A stretch of 64,000 nucleotides of DNA from Chryseobacterium elymi (GCF_003385495.1 NZ_QNUH01000016.1:18055-82054); one strand, 5' to 3'; positions 47,438-56,803 are shown, counted from the stretch's first letter. Notes: generated by a model not told the origin, from the letters alone. Made by a program: numbers and translations.

Positions 47438-47956
47438 TTACCGGTTATTCTTCAGATATTCCTCAAAAAAACTCTGTTGAGACTCAAAAGCAATATCATC
47501 AAGGTCCAAAGCATTCAGAGGAATCCAGATCGCTTCGGATATTTCTGAAAGCTCAAGATTCACCTCAAACTTTTCCTGAACACGGTACTCATAAAAAAGA
47601 TCGATTGTATTGTAATCAATTTCTTTATACTGATAGACGTTCGGGAGGCTGGTAAGATACTTTAGTTTTGAAATATCCACATCAAGCTGAAGCTCTTCAA
47701 AAAGCTCTCTTTTGCACGTTTCCTCTGCGCTTTCCCTTGGATCTACAAAACCTCCGGCCAGATCAAGTTTTCCTTTTTTAGGGTCCCTGTTTCTTCTGGT
47801 AAGGTAGACTTCATCACCACATCGGATAACAACAGCTACCGCGCCGGCAACGTTATTGTAGAGGGTAAAACCGCATTCGGGACAGCTCCATTTCTTTTCG
47901 CCATCCCAATGCAGGGTTTCTTTGCCACAGCTTGGGCAGTATTTCAATAATTTCAT
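47438..47956 (-). CDS. NUDIX hydrolase with zinc ribbon
   Basis: 172 residues. A zinc ribbon with C7/C10 and C25/C28 is followed by the NUDIX box at residues 68-90 (GGFVDPRES, then RELFEELQ). The layout recalls NudC-type NADH pyrophosphatases but is shorter, so the substrate is uncertain. It hydrolyses a nucleoside diphosphate linked to another group. Gene ends convergent to the haem-binding gene; xerD lies 42 nt upstream on the same strand. Confidence 0.9.
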   Translation of the reverse strand: MKLLKYCPSCGKETLHWDGEKKWSCPECGFTLYNNVAGAVAVVIRCGDEVYLTRRNRDPKKGKLDLAGGFVDPRESAEETCKRELFEELQLDVDISKLKYLTSLPNVYQYKEIDYNTIDLFYEYRVQEKFEVNLELSEISEAIWIPLNALDLDDIAFESQQSFFEEYLKNNR

Positions 47957-47998
47957 CTGTTAACAATATTTTTTCAAAAGCCAGATGGAACTTCGTTT

Positions 47999-48913
47999 TT
48001 ATTGAGCAATATTAATATTTCTCGGGTGATAAGTTAAAATCACATCCCGAAGTTCTTCTGTTTTCAGATGAGTGTAGATCTCCGTAGTGGTAATACTGGA
48101 ATGTCCCAGCATTTCCTGGATATAACGAAGGTCTGCCCCATTCTGTAAAAGGTGTGTTGCAAAAGAATGTCTGAAAGTGTGCGGAGATATTTTTTTGCTT
48201 ACCCCAGCTTTATCTGTAAGTTCTTTAATGATCAGAAAAACGATCACTCTGGACATAGATGTTCCACGGCTGTTAAGAAACAGCGTATCCTCATACTTTT
48301 TATTGATCTTGCTTTTCGAACGTACTTCTTTAATGTAAGTTTCCAAAAGTTCAGCAGTGTAATCGGCCAAAGGAACGAAACGTGTTTTGTTGCCTTTTCC
48401 GTTTACTTTAATGTACTGTTCTTTGAAATTGATGTTCGAAATCTTAAGGTCAATAAGTTCCGAGACGCGTAATCCGCATCCGTAAAGAACTTCAATGATA
48501 CAATGATTTCTCTTTCCGAGGTCAGAATGCGACTCAATGGCTGCAATAATCTTATTGATATCAGGCAGACTTAAGGTGTCAGGAAGATACAATCCCAGTT
48601 TTGGACCTTCAAGCAGTGACGCAGGATTGTCTTCTCTGGACTCGTCCTCAAGCAGAAACTTGAAGAAAGCTTTTATCGAAGAAATCCATCTTGCTTGTGA
48701 TCTTTCGCTGAACTTCTGTTTGGAAAGATTGAAGATATATTCCTGTAAGTTTTCGTAACCGATAGAGTCTGGACCGACGTTTTCCAGATCCACTTCGGCA
48801 TAATCTTTTAATTTTTTGATGTCTCGAATATACGCATCGAGAGTATTTTCTGAAAAATTTCGTTCGAAACGAAGAAATATTTCAAAATCTTTGATCTTTT
48901 CATCCCAAGTCAT
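47999..48913 (-). CDS. xerD: Site-specific tyrosine recombinase XerD
   Basis: 304 residues. N-terminal SAM-like core-binding domain (1-110) and C-terminal catalytic domain with R149 (GCGLRVSEL), K173 (NGKGNKTR), H245/R248 (HTFRH), H271 (LGHSS) and Tyr280 (TEIYTH). Resolves chromosome dimers at dif. The housekeeping neighbours and normal composition argue against a mobile-element integrase. Confidence 0.95.
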   Translation of the reverse strand: MTWDEKIKDFEIFLRFERNFSENTLDAYIRDIKKLKDYAEVDLENVGPDSIGYENLQEYIFNLSKQKFSERSQARWISSIKAFFKFLLEDESREDNPASLLEGPKLGLYLPDTLSLPDINKIIAAIESHSDLGKRNHCIIEVLYGCGLRVSELIDLKISNINFKEQYIKVNGKGNKTRFVPLADYTAELLETYIKEVRSKSKINKKYEDTLFLNSRGTSMSRVIVFLIIKELTDKAGVSKKISPHTFRHSFATHLLQNGADLRYIQEMLGHSSITTTEIYTHLKTEELRDVILTYHPRNINIAQ

Positions 48914-48922
48914 ATTTGTGCT

Positions 48923-49345
48923 TTATTTTTTTAGTTCACAGTCCGATATTTGTTCTATTTCAATACCATGATTTCTCAAGAACGCTATTCCATCGTCGTC
49001 TGAATACTCATTAATATACACAAGTCTTGTAATTCCAGCCTGTAGAATCAGCTTACTGCATTCTTTGCATGGCGACAGCGTTAAATATAACGTAGCACCT
49101 TTTGCAGACTGAGTGGAAGCGGCCAGCTTTAATATAGCGTTGGCTTCCGCATGAAGTACATACCAGTGTGTTTTTCCCTCTCCATCTTCACAGCAGTTTT
49201 CAAATCCCGAAGGAGTTCCGTTGTAACCATCTGAAATAATCATCCTATCTTTTACGATAAGAGCTCCTACCTGTTTTCTCTTACAGTAGGATAATTTTGC
49301 CCACTCTTGGGCCATTTTTAGATAAGCTTTATCAAACTTATTCAT
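48923..49345 (-). CDS. dCMP/cytidine deaminase-family protein
   Basis: 140 residues. Zinc-dependent deaminase motifs HAEANAILK and TLSPCKECSKLIL, plus GYNGTPSGFENC of the dCMP deaminase group. Probably converts dCMP to dUMP for thymidylate synthesis. Ends 9 nt before the xerD start, likely the same transcript. Confidence 0.92.
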   Translation of the reverse strand: MNKFDKAYLKMAQEWAKLSYCKRKQVGALIVKDRMIISDGYNGTPSGFENCCEDGEGKTHWYVLHAEANAILKLAASTQSAKGATLYLTLSPCKECSKLILQAGITRLVYINEYSDDDGIAFLRNHGIEIEQISDCELKK

Positions 49346-49387
49346 ACCACAGCATTAGTTTTTTCGAAATAATTTGGATTAAAAATC

Positions 49388-50155
49388 TTAGAAGTTAGGC
49401 TTTCTTTTCTCTAAAAAAGCGGTAACTCCTTCTTTCTTGTCGTTCATTTCAAAAAGTTCCCCGAAATACCTGATTTCAGATTCAAAACCTTTATCCGTAT
49501 CAGACAAGTTTACGGCTTGGATGGCCTTTGATATAGCCATTGGTGAGTTATTGGCTATAATACTCGCTAATTCTTTTGTTTTGGTTAATAATTCTTCAAT
49601 AGGGTATACTTCATTCACCAATCCGATTTCCTTTGCTTTTTGGGCGGGAATCATTTTGGCAGAGAAGATCATTTCGTTGGCGATACCTTTTCCTACCAGC
49701 TTCGGAAGTCTTTGAGTTCCTCCGTAACCCGGAATTAATCCCAGCGTAACCTCCGGAAGTCCCAGTCTTGCATTCTCTGATGCATATCTGATGTGGCATG
49801 CCATTGCTAGCTCTAAACCTCCTCCCAATGCAAAACCGTTCACGGCAGCAATAACAGGTTTAGATGTGTTTTCAATTTTATTGAACAGGGTATTATGCCC
49901 GTTTCTGGCCAGTTCTTCGGCTTTTTCCTGTCCAAAATCACTGAATTCTTTTATATCTGCTCCCGCTACAAATGACTTTTCACCGCTTCCTGTAATGATG
50001 ATTACCCTACAGGACTGGTCAGCATTAAGATCATCCATAGCTGAACTTATCTCTTGAATCGTTTTTGCGTTTAAAGCATTTAAGCTTTGAGGTCTGTTTA
50101 TGGTTACAACAGCTAATTTTCCTTCCTTTTCTAATAATATATTTTCGTAACTCAT
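49388..50155 (-). CDS. Enoyl-CoA hydratase/isomerase family protein
   Basis: 255 residues from MSYENILLEK. Crotonase fold: ALNAKTIQEIS, GSGEKSFVAGADIKEF (oxyanion hole), NGFALGGGLELAMACHIRYA, and PEVTLGLIPGYGGTQRLPKLVG with the two catalytic Glu positions typical of true hydratases. Acts in fatty acid or butanoate oxidation. I prefer the ATG at 50155 to an in-frame upstream ATG that adds 10 poor residues. Confidence 0.94.
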   Translation of the reverse strand: MSYENILLEKEGKLAVVTINRPQSLNALNAKTIQEISSAMDDLNADQSCRVIIITGSGEKSFVAGADIKEFSDFGQEKAEELARNGHNTLFNKIENTSKPVIAAVNGFALGGGLELAMACHIRYASENARLGLPEVTLGLIPGYGGTQRLPKLVGKGIANEMIFSAKMIPAQKAKEIGLVNEVYPIEELLTKTKELASIIANNSPMAISKAIQAVNLSDTDKGFESEIRYFGELFEMNDKKEGVTAFLEKRKPNF

Positions 50156-50193
50156 TTTTCCACTATAAAATATTATTTTTTGCAAATTATGAA

Positions 50194-50238
50194 TTTTTTA
50201 CAAAAAAAAGGAAAAAATATTAGTTTTTTTTCCTTTTA
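50194..50238 (-). terminator. katA terminator
   Basis: AAAAGGAAAAAA and TTTTTTTTCCTTTT form a long A/U-rich stem with T-rich flanks just downstream of katA. Confidence 0.55.
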
Positions 50239-50259
50239 CTTGATGAATCCTTCAAAATA

Positions 50260-51747
50260 CTATTTCGAATGATTCATCATATTTGCATCAATATTGATGT
50301 TAAGCTGAGATGCCACTTTCATGCCAAGTTCTATATTAGTCCTGAAAAAGTGACATAATTGACGGTTGATAATTTCATCTTTTTTCGGTCCCGTAATTCC
50401 TTTCATACTTCCTACGATATTGCTGATTAAGTGTTCTCTATCTTCAGCCGTCATAGATTTTGTATACAGTAATCCGGGTTGAGTATAATGATCATCATCA
50501 TTTTCATTCCTGTTATAGTTGGCAACATGGGCACTGTCCAGTTCATATTCATAATTTTTATAAGCGGAATCCGGCTTAATGTCATCAAAGCTGTTGGGGA
50601 AATAATTCGGTTTGTCCTGATACTGGCTCGAATCTGCCATAAAGCCGTCTCTCTGGTAGTTGTTGACTGCAAAAGGACAACGATTCACTTCCAGCTGGTG
50701 GGCATTTACTCCCACTCTGTATCTGTGGGCATCAGGATAAGAGAATAGTCTTCCCTGAAGCATTTTGTCCGGAGAAAAACTGATTCCATTAATAAGACTG
50801 CTTGGCGAAAATGCAGATTGTTCCACATGGGCGAAATAATTGACCGGAACCTCATTTAGTTCCATTTCACCCACTTCGATCATCGGGAAGTCATCGTGAA
50901 ACCATACTTTAGTAACATCAAAAGGATTCCATCTGAAGTCCTTAGCCTGCTCTTCCGTCATCACCTGGATATACATGGTCCATTTCGGAAAATCTCCATT
51001 TTCAATAGCGTTGCAAAGATCTTCCTGCGCGAAATCCGGGTTTTCTCCAGCCATCTTTACCGCTTCAGCATCAGTGAAGTTTTTGATTCCCTGTTTTGTT
51101 ATAAAATGGAATTTCACCCAAACTCTTTCATTTTGAGCGTTGATCATCGAAAAAGTATGTGATCCGAATCCGTGCATATGTCTATAGCCATAAGGTGTTC
51201 CTCTGTCTGACATTAAAATAAGAACCTGGTGAAGAGATTCCGGATTATGGCTCCAGAAATCCCACATCATTGTAGCACTTTTTAAATTGGTTTTCGGAAC
51301 TCTTTTCTGAGTATGGATGAAGTCCGGAAATTTTTTAGCATCCTTAATAAAGAATACAGGCGTATTATTTCCTACCAGATCCCAGTTTCCGTCTTCCGTA
51401 TAAAATTTTAAAGCAAAACCTCTGGGGTCTCTTGCCGTATCTGCACTTCCTTTTTCACCGCCTACGGTAGAAAAGCGGGCAAACATTCTGCATGAGTTTC
51501 CGATTTTTGAAAATAATTTGGCTTTTGTATATTGGCTGATATCATGCGTTACAGTAAATGTTCCGTAAGCACCACTTCCCTTAGCATGGACAATTCTTTC
51601 AGGGATTCTTTCCCTTACAAAGTGTGCAAGGTTTTCCTGAAGAATGAAATCCTGCAGCAGTACAGGCCCTCTGGGTCCTACGGTCTGTGAGTCCTGGTGT
51701 TCAAAATAAGGTGCGCCGTTGCTTAGCGTTAATTTTTTAGAATCCAT
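50260..51747 (-). CDS. katA: Catalase (haem, clade 3-like)
   Basis: 495 residues. Decomposes hydrogen peroxide. Catalytic His54 (ERIVHAKGSGAYGTF) and Asn127 (DLVGNNTPVFFI) are present, and the haem-ligand Tyr lies in GRLFSYPDAHRYR near residue 337. No signal peptide. It diverges from oxyR with 132 nt between, so it is the probable OxyR target. A consensus promoter faces it. Confidence 0.97.
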   Translation of the reverse strand: MDSKKLTLSNGAPYFEHQDSQTVGPRGPVLLQDFILQENLAHFVRERIPERIVHAKGSGAYGTFTVTHDISQYTKAKLFSKIGNSCRMFARFSTVGGEKGSADTARDPRGFALKFYTEDGNWDLVGNNTPVFFIKDAKKFPDFIHTQKRVPKTNLKSATMMWDFWSHNPESLHQVLILMSDRGTPYGYRHMHGFGSHTFSMINAQNERVWVKFHFITKQGIKNFTDAEAVKMAGENPDFAQEDLCNAIENGDFPKWTMYIQVMTEEQAKDFRWNPFDVTKVWFHDDFPMIEVGEMELNEVPVNYFAHVEQSAFSPSSLINGISFSPDKMLQGRLFSYPDAHRYRVGVNAHQLEVNRCPFAVNNYQRDGFMADSSQYQDKPNYFPNSFDDIKPDSAYKNYEYELDSAHVANYNRNENDDDHYTQPGLLYTKSMTAEDREHLISNIVGSMKGITGPKKDEIINRQLCHFFRTNIELGMKVASQLNINIDANMMNHSK

Positions 51748-51809
51748 ATAGTTATGATTTGTATGGTTGATTTCCCTTGTAAACTGTCTTATGCAGACGT
51801 ATTAAATAT

Positions 51810-51859
51810 CAAATTTACTTGAATTTTTGATTACAAATAGCAAAAACATTTTATCTTTG
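51810..51859. promoter_or_regulatory. Divergent katA/oxyR promoters
   Basis: TAAATTTG on the minus strand (51817-51810) for katA and TATCTTTG on the plus strand (51852-51859) for oxyR, the latter with TTTTG ending at 51829. OxyR would be expected to bind here; no specific operator could be drawn. Confidence 0.55.
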
Positions 51860-51879
51860 TAATAGATAATATTAATCAG

Positions 51880-52830
51880 ATGAACATTCAGCAACTGGAG
51901 TATCTTATCGCTGTAGATAAGTACAAACATTTTGGTAAAGCAGCCCAGGCATGCTTTATTACGCAGCCTACATTAAGTGCGATGATACAAAAATTTGAGG
52001 ATGAACTGGATGTGAAGGTGTTCGACAGAACAACACACCCGATTCGTACTACCGATGTAGGGCTCCAAATCATTGATCAGGCAAAGGTAATTATAGAATC
52101 TGTCAATGAGCTGAAAAATAAAGCTAATCTTTTGAATAATATTTTGGGCGGAACGATCAATTTAGGAATCATTCCTACCGTTTCTTCCTTCATTTTGCCG
52201 ACAGAGATCTTTAAATTTTTGGAAGACAACCCGAAAATCCAGATGAATGTAAAAGAAATGACCACTGATAATATTGTCAAAGCTTTAAAAGCAGGTGAAC
52301 TGGATGCCGGAATTATTTCTACACCTTATGATTCTGCTGATGAATTTTATCAGGACTTTCTTTTCAATGAAGAACTGATGATCTACAGTTCCAATACGGA
52401 AGCGAATAAAAAGAATACTTATATCATACCCGAGGAGCTGAATGTTGAAAAAGTCTGGCTTTTAGAGGAAGGAAACTGTTTGAGAAACCAGTTTGAGAAT
52501 ATTTGCCATTTAAAAGAAAACACATTGAAACCTAAGAATTTAGATTTCTTAGCATCCAATATTCAGACTTTAGTCCATATGGTGGATAAAGTAGGAGGAA
52601 TCAGCATTCTGCCGGAATTAGCATTAAGCCAGCTTTCAGAAGAGCAGAAGGAGAATGTTTTCAGGTTCAAAAAACCTTTCCCTTACAGAGAGATCAGTAT
52701 TATTTATTATAAGCCGACCTTTAAGCAGAAAATCATTGATGAGCTTTCACTCTTTATCAAAAATTCTCTTGAACTTAAATTGAATTATCATGTAAACCCG
52801 AAGGAATTTGTAAGCATCAAGCCGCAATGA
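51880..52830 (+). CDS. oxyR: LysR-type peroxide sensor OxyR
   Basis: 316 residues. N-terminal LysR helix-turn-helix (MNIQQLEYLIAVDKYKHFGK, TQPTLSAMIQKFE) and periplasmic-binding-like sensor domain. The redox pair C200 and C209 in EEGNCLRNQFENICHL has the same 9-residue spacing as C199/C208 of E. coli OxyR, so peroxide sensing by a disulfide is well supported. It is divergent from katA. Confidence 0.96.
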   Translation: MNIQQLEYLIAVDKYKHFGKAAQACFITQPTLSAMIQKFEDELDVKVFDRTTHPIRTTDVGLQIIDQAKVIIESVNELKNKANLLNNILGGTINLGIIPTVSSFILPTEIFKFLEDNPKIQMNVKEMTTDNIVKALKAGELDAGIISTPYDSADEFYQDFLFNEELMIYSSNTEANKKNTYIIPEELNVEKVWLLEEGNCLRNQFENICHLKENTLKPKNLDFLASNIQTLVHMVDKVGGISILPELALSQLSEEQKENVFRFKKPFPYREISIIYYKPTFKQKIIDELSLFIKNSLELKLNYHVNPKEFVSIKPQ

Positions 52831-52920
52831 ACTAAAAAGGCAGCAAAATGATATAAATCATTAATTCTAAGAAAATTATAATTAGTAAGCAAAATCCTTT
52901 AGTATTAAAAAAATAGTACT

Positions 52921-52928
52921 TAAATTTG
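52921..52928 (+). promoter_or_regulatory. metK promoter -7 box
   Basis: TAAATTTG, exact consensus; transcription should start about 52934, just before the SAM-II aptamer. Confidence 0.5.
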
Positions 52929-52942
52929 CAGACGTTTATAAA

Positions 52943-52993
52943 CGAGGAAAAATTTGACCTGATTGCAACCTCTCTAAAAATATGCTAAAACAG
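52943..52993 (+). promoter_or_regulatory. SAM-II riboswitch upstream of metK
   Basis: P1 pairs GAGG (52944-52947) with CCTC. The core AATTTGACCTGATTGCAACC and then TAAAAATATGCTAAAACAG follow the SAM-II pattern (ATTTrACC, TTGCA, then GCTAAA). CTG in the loop can form the pseudoknot with the terminal CAG. It binds S-adenosylmethionine and should lower metK expression. Downstream, TATTCTTT (52994-53001) and TTATTCTT (53011-53018) are each complementary to the AAAGAATAA just before the metK ATG. Confidence 0.85.
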
Positions 52994-53060
52994 TATTCTT
53001 TCTAGGCAATTTATTCTTATTTTTCTTCACATATTTTTAATCTAAAAAACAAAGAATAAT

Positions 53061-54341
53061 ATGTCTTATCTATTTACATCTGAATCAGTTTCAGAAGGAC
53101 ATCCGGATAAAATTGCCGATCAGATCTCCGATGCATTAATCGATCACTTTTTAGCTTATGATAAAAGCTCTAAGGTAGCATGTGAAACCCTTGTAACGAC
53201 AGGGCAGGTTGTGCTGGCCGGAGAAGTGAAGTCCGATGCATATCTTGATGTTCAAACTATTGCAAGAGATGTTATTAACGGAATTGGATATACTAAAGGA
53301 GAATATATGTTCAATGGAGATTCGTGCGGTGTGATTTCAGCAATCCATGAACAATCTCCGGATATTAATCAGGGAGTAGACAGAGCAGTAAACGACGAAT
53401 CTTTTGAAGCTAAAGCTAATGCACAGGGAGCTGGTGATCAGGGGATGATGTTTGGTTATGCAACCAACGAAACGGCGAATTATATGCCGCTTGCTCTTGA
53501 TCTTGCCCACACTATTCTTAAAGAACTTTCTGTATTGAGAAGAGAAGGAAACGAAATCGCTTACCTTCGTCCGGATGCAAAAAGCCAGGTAACTATTGAG
53601 TATTCTGACGATCACAAGCCGGTAAGAATTGATTCTATTGTGGTTTCTACACAGCATGACGATTTCGGAACTGAAGAAGAAATGCTGAATAAGATCCGTG
53701 AAGACATCAAAAGCATCTTGGTTCCAAGAGTAGTAGCTCAGCAGACTGAAGAGATTAAGGCATTGTTCAACGATCAGATCAAATATCACATCAACCCAAC
53801 AGGGAAGTTTGTGATCGGAGGTCCCCACGGGGATACAGGTCTTACGGGAAGAAAAATTATCGTAGATACCTACGGAGGAAAAGGAGCTCACGGTGGTGGT
53901 GCTTTCTCTGGAAAAGACCCATCAAAAGTAGACAGAAGTGCTGCGTACGCTACAAGACACATTGCTAAGAACTTGGTGGCTGCAGGAGTGGCTGATGAAG
54001 TTTTGGTACAGGTTTCTTATGCAATTGGTGTTGCTGAGCCTTGCGGTTTATACATCAACACGTATGGAACTGCAAAAGTAGATCTTCATGACGGTGATAT
54101 TGCTAAAAAAGTGACATCAATCTTTGATTTAAGACCTTATGCCATTGAGCAGAACTTAAAATTAAGAAACCCTATCTACCAGGAAACGGCTTCTTACGGA
54201 CATATGGGGAAAGAACATTATATAGCTGACAAAACATTCAATAAGGGGCAGAAAAATGAATTGACCCTTACAGGGCTTGAGTTCTTTACCTGGGAAAAAC
54301 TTGACAAAGTAGACGAAATTAAAGCCGCTTTCGGTATTTAA
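53061..54341 (+). CDS. metK: S-adenosylmethionine synthetase
   Basis: Makes SAM from methionine and ATP. 426 residues. N-terminal [33 protein letters not shown], the loop [20 protein letters not shown] and [21 protein letters not shown] are all present. The first gene behind the SAM-II aptamer, an obvious feedback loop. Monocistronic with a terminator. Confidence 0.98.
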   Translation: MSYLFTSESVSEGHPDKIADQISDALIDHFLAYDKSSKVACETLVTTGQVVLAGEVKSDAYLDVQTIARDVINGIGYTKGEYMFNGDSCGVISAIHEQSPDINQGVDRAVNDESFEAKANAQGAGDQGMMFGYATNETANYMPLALDLAHTILKELSVLRREGNEIAYLRPDAKSQVTIEYSDDHKPVRIDSIVVSTQHDDFGTEEEMLNKIREDIKSILVPRVVAQQTEEIKALFNDQIKYHINPTGKFVIGGPHGDTGLTGRKIIVDTYGGKGAHGGGAFSGKDPSKVDRSAAYATRHIAKNLVAAGVADEVLVQVSYAIGVAEPCGLYINTYGTAKVDLHDGDIAKKVTSIFDLRPYAIEQNLKLRNPIYQETASYGHMGKEHYIADKTFNKGQKNELTLTGLEFFTWEKLDKVDEIKAAFGI

Positions 54342-54365
54342 TTGGTCTTCAGAAATAATAAATAG

Positions 54366-54400
54366 GACTGCTTTATCTTTGGGTAAGGCAGTTTTTTTTA
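54366..54400 (+). terminator. metK terminator
   Basis: ACTGCTTTA pairs with TAAGGCAGT (one G-U), followed by TTTTTTTT. Confidence 0.85.
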
Positions 54401-54424
54401 ATTTTACACCTTAAATAATTAGAG

Positions 54425-54916
54425 ATGATGAATTTTAGATCAGCAGTTACTGTACTTTTTATATTTTCCCTGAGCGTAATGGCAAGAGCGCAGTACACCA
54501 TGCATAAAATGGTCAGCGTGGGGTATGCCTATCAGAATCAAAGCTTTGGGGAATTGGGAGGCAAGCTGCTCTTTCTGAAACATGATGATGTGATATACCG
54601 ACTGGGTGGCTCTGCTCTGATGGGTTCTGCAGGTTCTAAATTTGCGATCATGCCGAAACTGCAGGCCGATGTGCTTCTTAATTTTGAGAAAAATGTAGAT
54701 TTCTACCATTCTTACTATCTGTTAATAGGAGCAGAGGGAACCAATAAATATATTGCACCGAAAATAGGAGTTACCCTCTTCGGGATTTTAGATCTTGCTG
54801 GTGGCTATGCTTTCCCGATTGCAGATGCACGTTTGAATGGAAAAGAACTAAAAGGTTTAAATGTTAATTTAACATTAAATATTCCTACTGTCTTTATTCA
54901 TGATATGTTTAAGTGA
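54425..54916 (+). CDS. Hypothetical exported protein
   Basis: 163 residues. Signal peptide VTVLFIFSLSVMARAQ, then short alternating beta strands ending GLNVNLTLNIPTVFIHDMFK, which suggests a small outer-membrane beta-barrel. No family recognised. Stands alone between metK and the sigma factor. Confidence 0.7.
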   Translation: MMNFRSAVTVLFIFSLSVMARAQYTMHKMVSVGYAYQNQSFGELGGKLLFLKHDDVIYRLGGSALMGSAGSKFAIMPKLQADVLLNFEKNVDFYHSYYLLIGAEGTNKYIAPKIGVTLFGILDLAGGYAFPIADARLNGKELKGLNVNLTLNIPTVFIHDMFK

Positions 54917-55055
54917 TTTTTTTTAAATTTTCTCGTAAAAATTTAATAATAGGTTAACGGTTATTAAAAAATTATTATATTTACACCATATAATAATTGT
55001 ACTGCCTATTGATCTTACTTTACTCTAAAAAACTGTTTTGTATTTACAGCTAGGG

Positions 55056-55072
55056 CCAGATAAAATATCTGG
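55056..55072 (+). promoter_or_regulatory. Hairpin in the leader of the sigma factor gene
   Basis: CCAGATA-aaa-TATCTGG, a perfect 7-bp stem. GGCCAG (55054-55059) can instead pair with CTGGTC (55081 area, one G-U), giving two exclusive structures about 40 nt before the ATG. Confidence 0.35.
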
Positions 55073-55113
55073 AGAATTGCTGGTCTGCAAATTTTTTATT
55101 ATTGAGAAGAGTT

Positions 55114-55704
55114 ATGAAATCAAAAACGGACAGCCTACTAATTTCCCTTTACCAGAAAGGAGATGAAGAAGCCCTATCAGCCCTTATTCATCGTCATCAG
55201 AGAGAACTGTTTACATTCATTTTTTACAAAATTAATGATGAAGACCTGGCCAATGATGTTTTTCAGGATACATTCATGAAAATCATCCTGATGCTGAAAG
55301 AAGGACGGTATAACGAAGAAGGAAAATTTATTCTTTGGGCAAAAAGAATCGCATACAACCTTATTATTGATCATTTCAGGCTGAAAGCGAAAAACGTTAA
55401 AGTTTCAGAGACTACTTTTGAAACAGACGAGTATTCTATTTTTGATATGATCCGGGAGCCTTCGGAAAATATTGAAGATCAGCTTGTAACACTGCAGATC
55501 CAGGAGGATTTGTTAAGAATGCTTCAGTTTCTGCCACAAAACCAGCAGGAAGTCATTAAATTAAGATTTTTCGATGGGCTAAGCTTCAAAGAAATTGCAG
55601 ATCATACCAATATGAGTATCAATACAACATTGGGCCGGGTTCGTTATGCGCTCATTAACCTGAGAAAAATCATGGACGAAAATAATATTGTATTGACACG
55701 ATAG
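55114..55704 (+). CDS. RNA polymerase sigma factor, ECF/sigma-70 family
   Basis: 196 residues from MKSKTDSLL. Region 2: LYQKGDEEALSALIHRHQRELFTF, DVFQDTFMKI, and WAKRIAYNLIIDHFR. Region 4: LPQNQQEVIKLRFFDGLSFKEIA and NTTLGRVRYALINLRK. No neighbouring anti-sigma factor is recognisable, but a 44-residue ORF follows directly. A TTG at 55102 is in frame upstream; the ATG is preferred. Confidence 0.92.
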   Translation: MKSKTDSLLISLYQKGDEEALSALIHRHQRELFTFIFYKINDEDLANDVFQDTFMKIILMLKEGRYNEEGKFILWAKRIAYNLIIDHFRLKAKNVKVSETTFETDEYSIFDMIREPSENIEDQLVTLQIQEDLLRMLQFLPQNQQEVIKLRFFDGLSFKEIADHTNMSINTTLGRVRYALINLRKIMDENNIVLTR

Positions 55705-55754
55705 AATAATAATTTCATAAAATTCACGTTTAAAGGAAAACATACTTTTCGCCT

Positions 55755-55889
55755 ATGAAAAAAAATGATTCTTTAAAAGTGAAAACTTTGAAACCTAAGA
55801 AACAAACCATTGATTTTTTATTGAGTTACTCAAAAAGCGTTGAATTGGTGCAGTCCAAAAGCAAAAATTTTCCGATTTCTAAAAATTAA
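55755..55889 (+). CDS. Small basic protein, 44 residues
   Basis: MKKNDSLKVKTLKPKKQTID followed by FLLSYSKSVELVQSKSKNFP: a basic N-terminus, then an amphipathic segment. It is 50 nt after the sigma factor gene on the same strand and fills most of the gap before the HAD gene. I recall similar tiny proteins in related genomes but cannot name a family. Real coding status is likely but unproven. Confidence 0.55.
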   Translation: MKKNDSLKVKTLKPKKQTIDFLLSYSKSVELVQSKSKNFPISKN

Positions 55890-55909
55890 ATTGAGTATTT
55901 TTGTGCTGT

Positions 55910-56605
55910 ATGAACATTCAGCACATTTTTTTTGACCTGGACAACACGCTCTGGGATCACCGTAAGAACGCTTACCTTACCATCAAAGATCTTTTTGAAA
56001 AACAGGAAATCACTCTACACTATAATATTGACTTTGAAAGCTTTCATTCTGTTTATCATGAAATTAACGAAAGACTTTGGGAGAAGATCAGAGATGGCAT
56101 CATTGGTAAAGAATACCTGAGAAAGCACCGTTTCTATGATACCTTTAAACATTTCGGTGTGGATGATGAGGAGCTTGCCCAATACTTTGAGGAACATTTT
56201 CTGGATAAGATTCTTAACCATAATGAGCTGGTAGAAGGGACAGAATATATTTTGAAATATCTGAAATCCAAGCATTATACATTGCACGTTATTTCCAACG
56301 GCTTCCAGGAAGTAACAGAAAGGAAATGCATCTTATCCGGAATAGATACATATTTTAAAACCATTACCAGTGCCGATTCTGTAGGAGTGAGAAAACCCAA
56401 TCCAAAGATCTTTGAATATTCTCTCAGTCTTGCAGAAGCCAATAAAGAGGAGAGTATCCTGATCGGGGATGACTGGATTGCGGATGTTGTCGGTTCACAG
56501 AATTATGGAATTGATGTAATCTTCTTTGATGTTTATAAAGAAAATAAGCAGAATGAAGGTCTAAAAAGTATTACCCATCTTCTTCAGATCAAAGAATATT
56601 TATAA
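55910..56605 (+). CDS. HAD hydrolase, YjjG-type nucleotidase
   Basis: 231 residues. HAD motif I FFDLDNTLWDH (D9, D11), motif II VISNGFQE, motif III Lys in GVRKPNPKIFEYSL and motif IV ILIGDDWIADVVGSQNYG. The pattern is that of YjjG-like 5'-nucleotidases that dephosphorylate non-canonical pyrimidine nucleotides. The ATG at 55910 is chosen; an in-frame TTG 9 nt upstream is less likely. Confidence 0.9.
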   Translation: MNIQHIFFDLDNTLWDHRKNAYLTIKDLFEKQEITLHYNIDFESFHSVYHEINERLWEKIRDGIIGKEYLRKHRFYDTFKHFGVDDEELAQYFEEHFLDKILNHNELVEGTEYILKYLKSKHYTLHVISNGFQEVTERKCILSGIDTYFKTITSADSVGVRKPNPKIFEYSLSLAEANKEESILIGDDWIADVVGSQNYGIDVIFFDVYKENKQNEGLKSITHLLQIKEYL

Positions 56606-56766
56606 AGGCCAGCTTAGATTACCTCAAGGCAAAGTCTCCAAAAAATACCTTTGTCAATGTTTTAAGCCTTGACAAAGATGGCAGTAGAAAGTGTATCACA
56701 ACCCAATGATGTGGATTGGGAATCATTTAGACAAAAATCTTTTTCATAAGGGTACAGGAAAATTTC

Positions 56767-56803
56767 ATAAAAAAGGCCGTTTTCACTAGGTGTAAAACGG
56801 CCT
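56767..56803 (-). terminator. trpS terminator
   Basis: AGGCCGTTTT (56774-56783) pairs with AAAACGGCCT (56794-56803), 10 bp; on the minus strand a run of six T follows. It lies in the 266-nt gap after the HAD gene, which otherwise contains nothing recognisable. Confidence 0.85.

Noticed and set aside
47999..48913. Integrase of a mobile element
   Set aside because: All XerD residues, length and housekeeping neighbours fit chromosomal XerD; no attachment site, tRNA or phage gene is near.
53337..53891. 184-residue ORF opposite metK
   Set aside because: Antisense shadow of a highly conserved gene.
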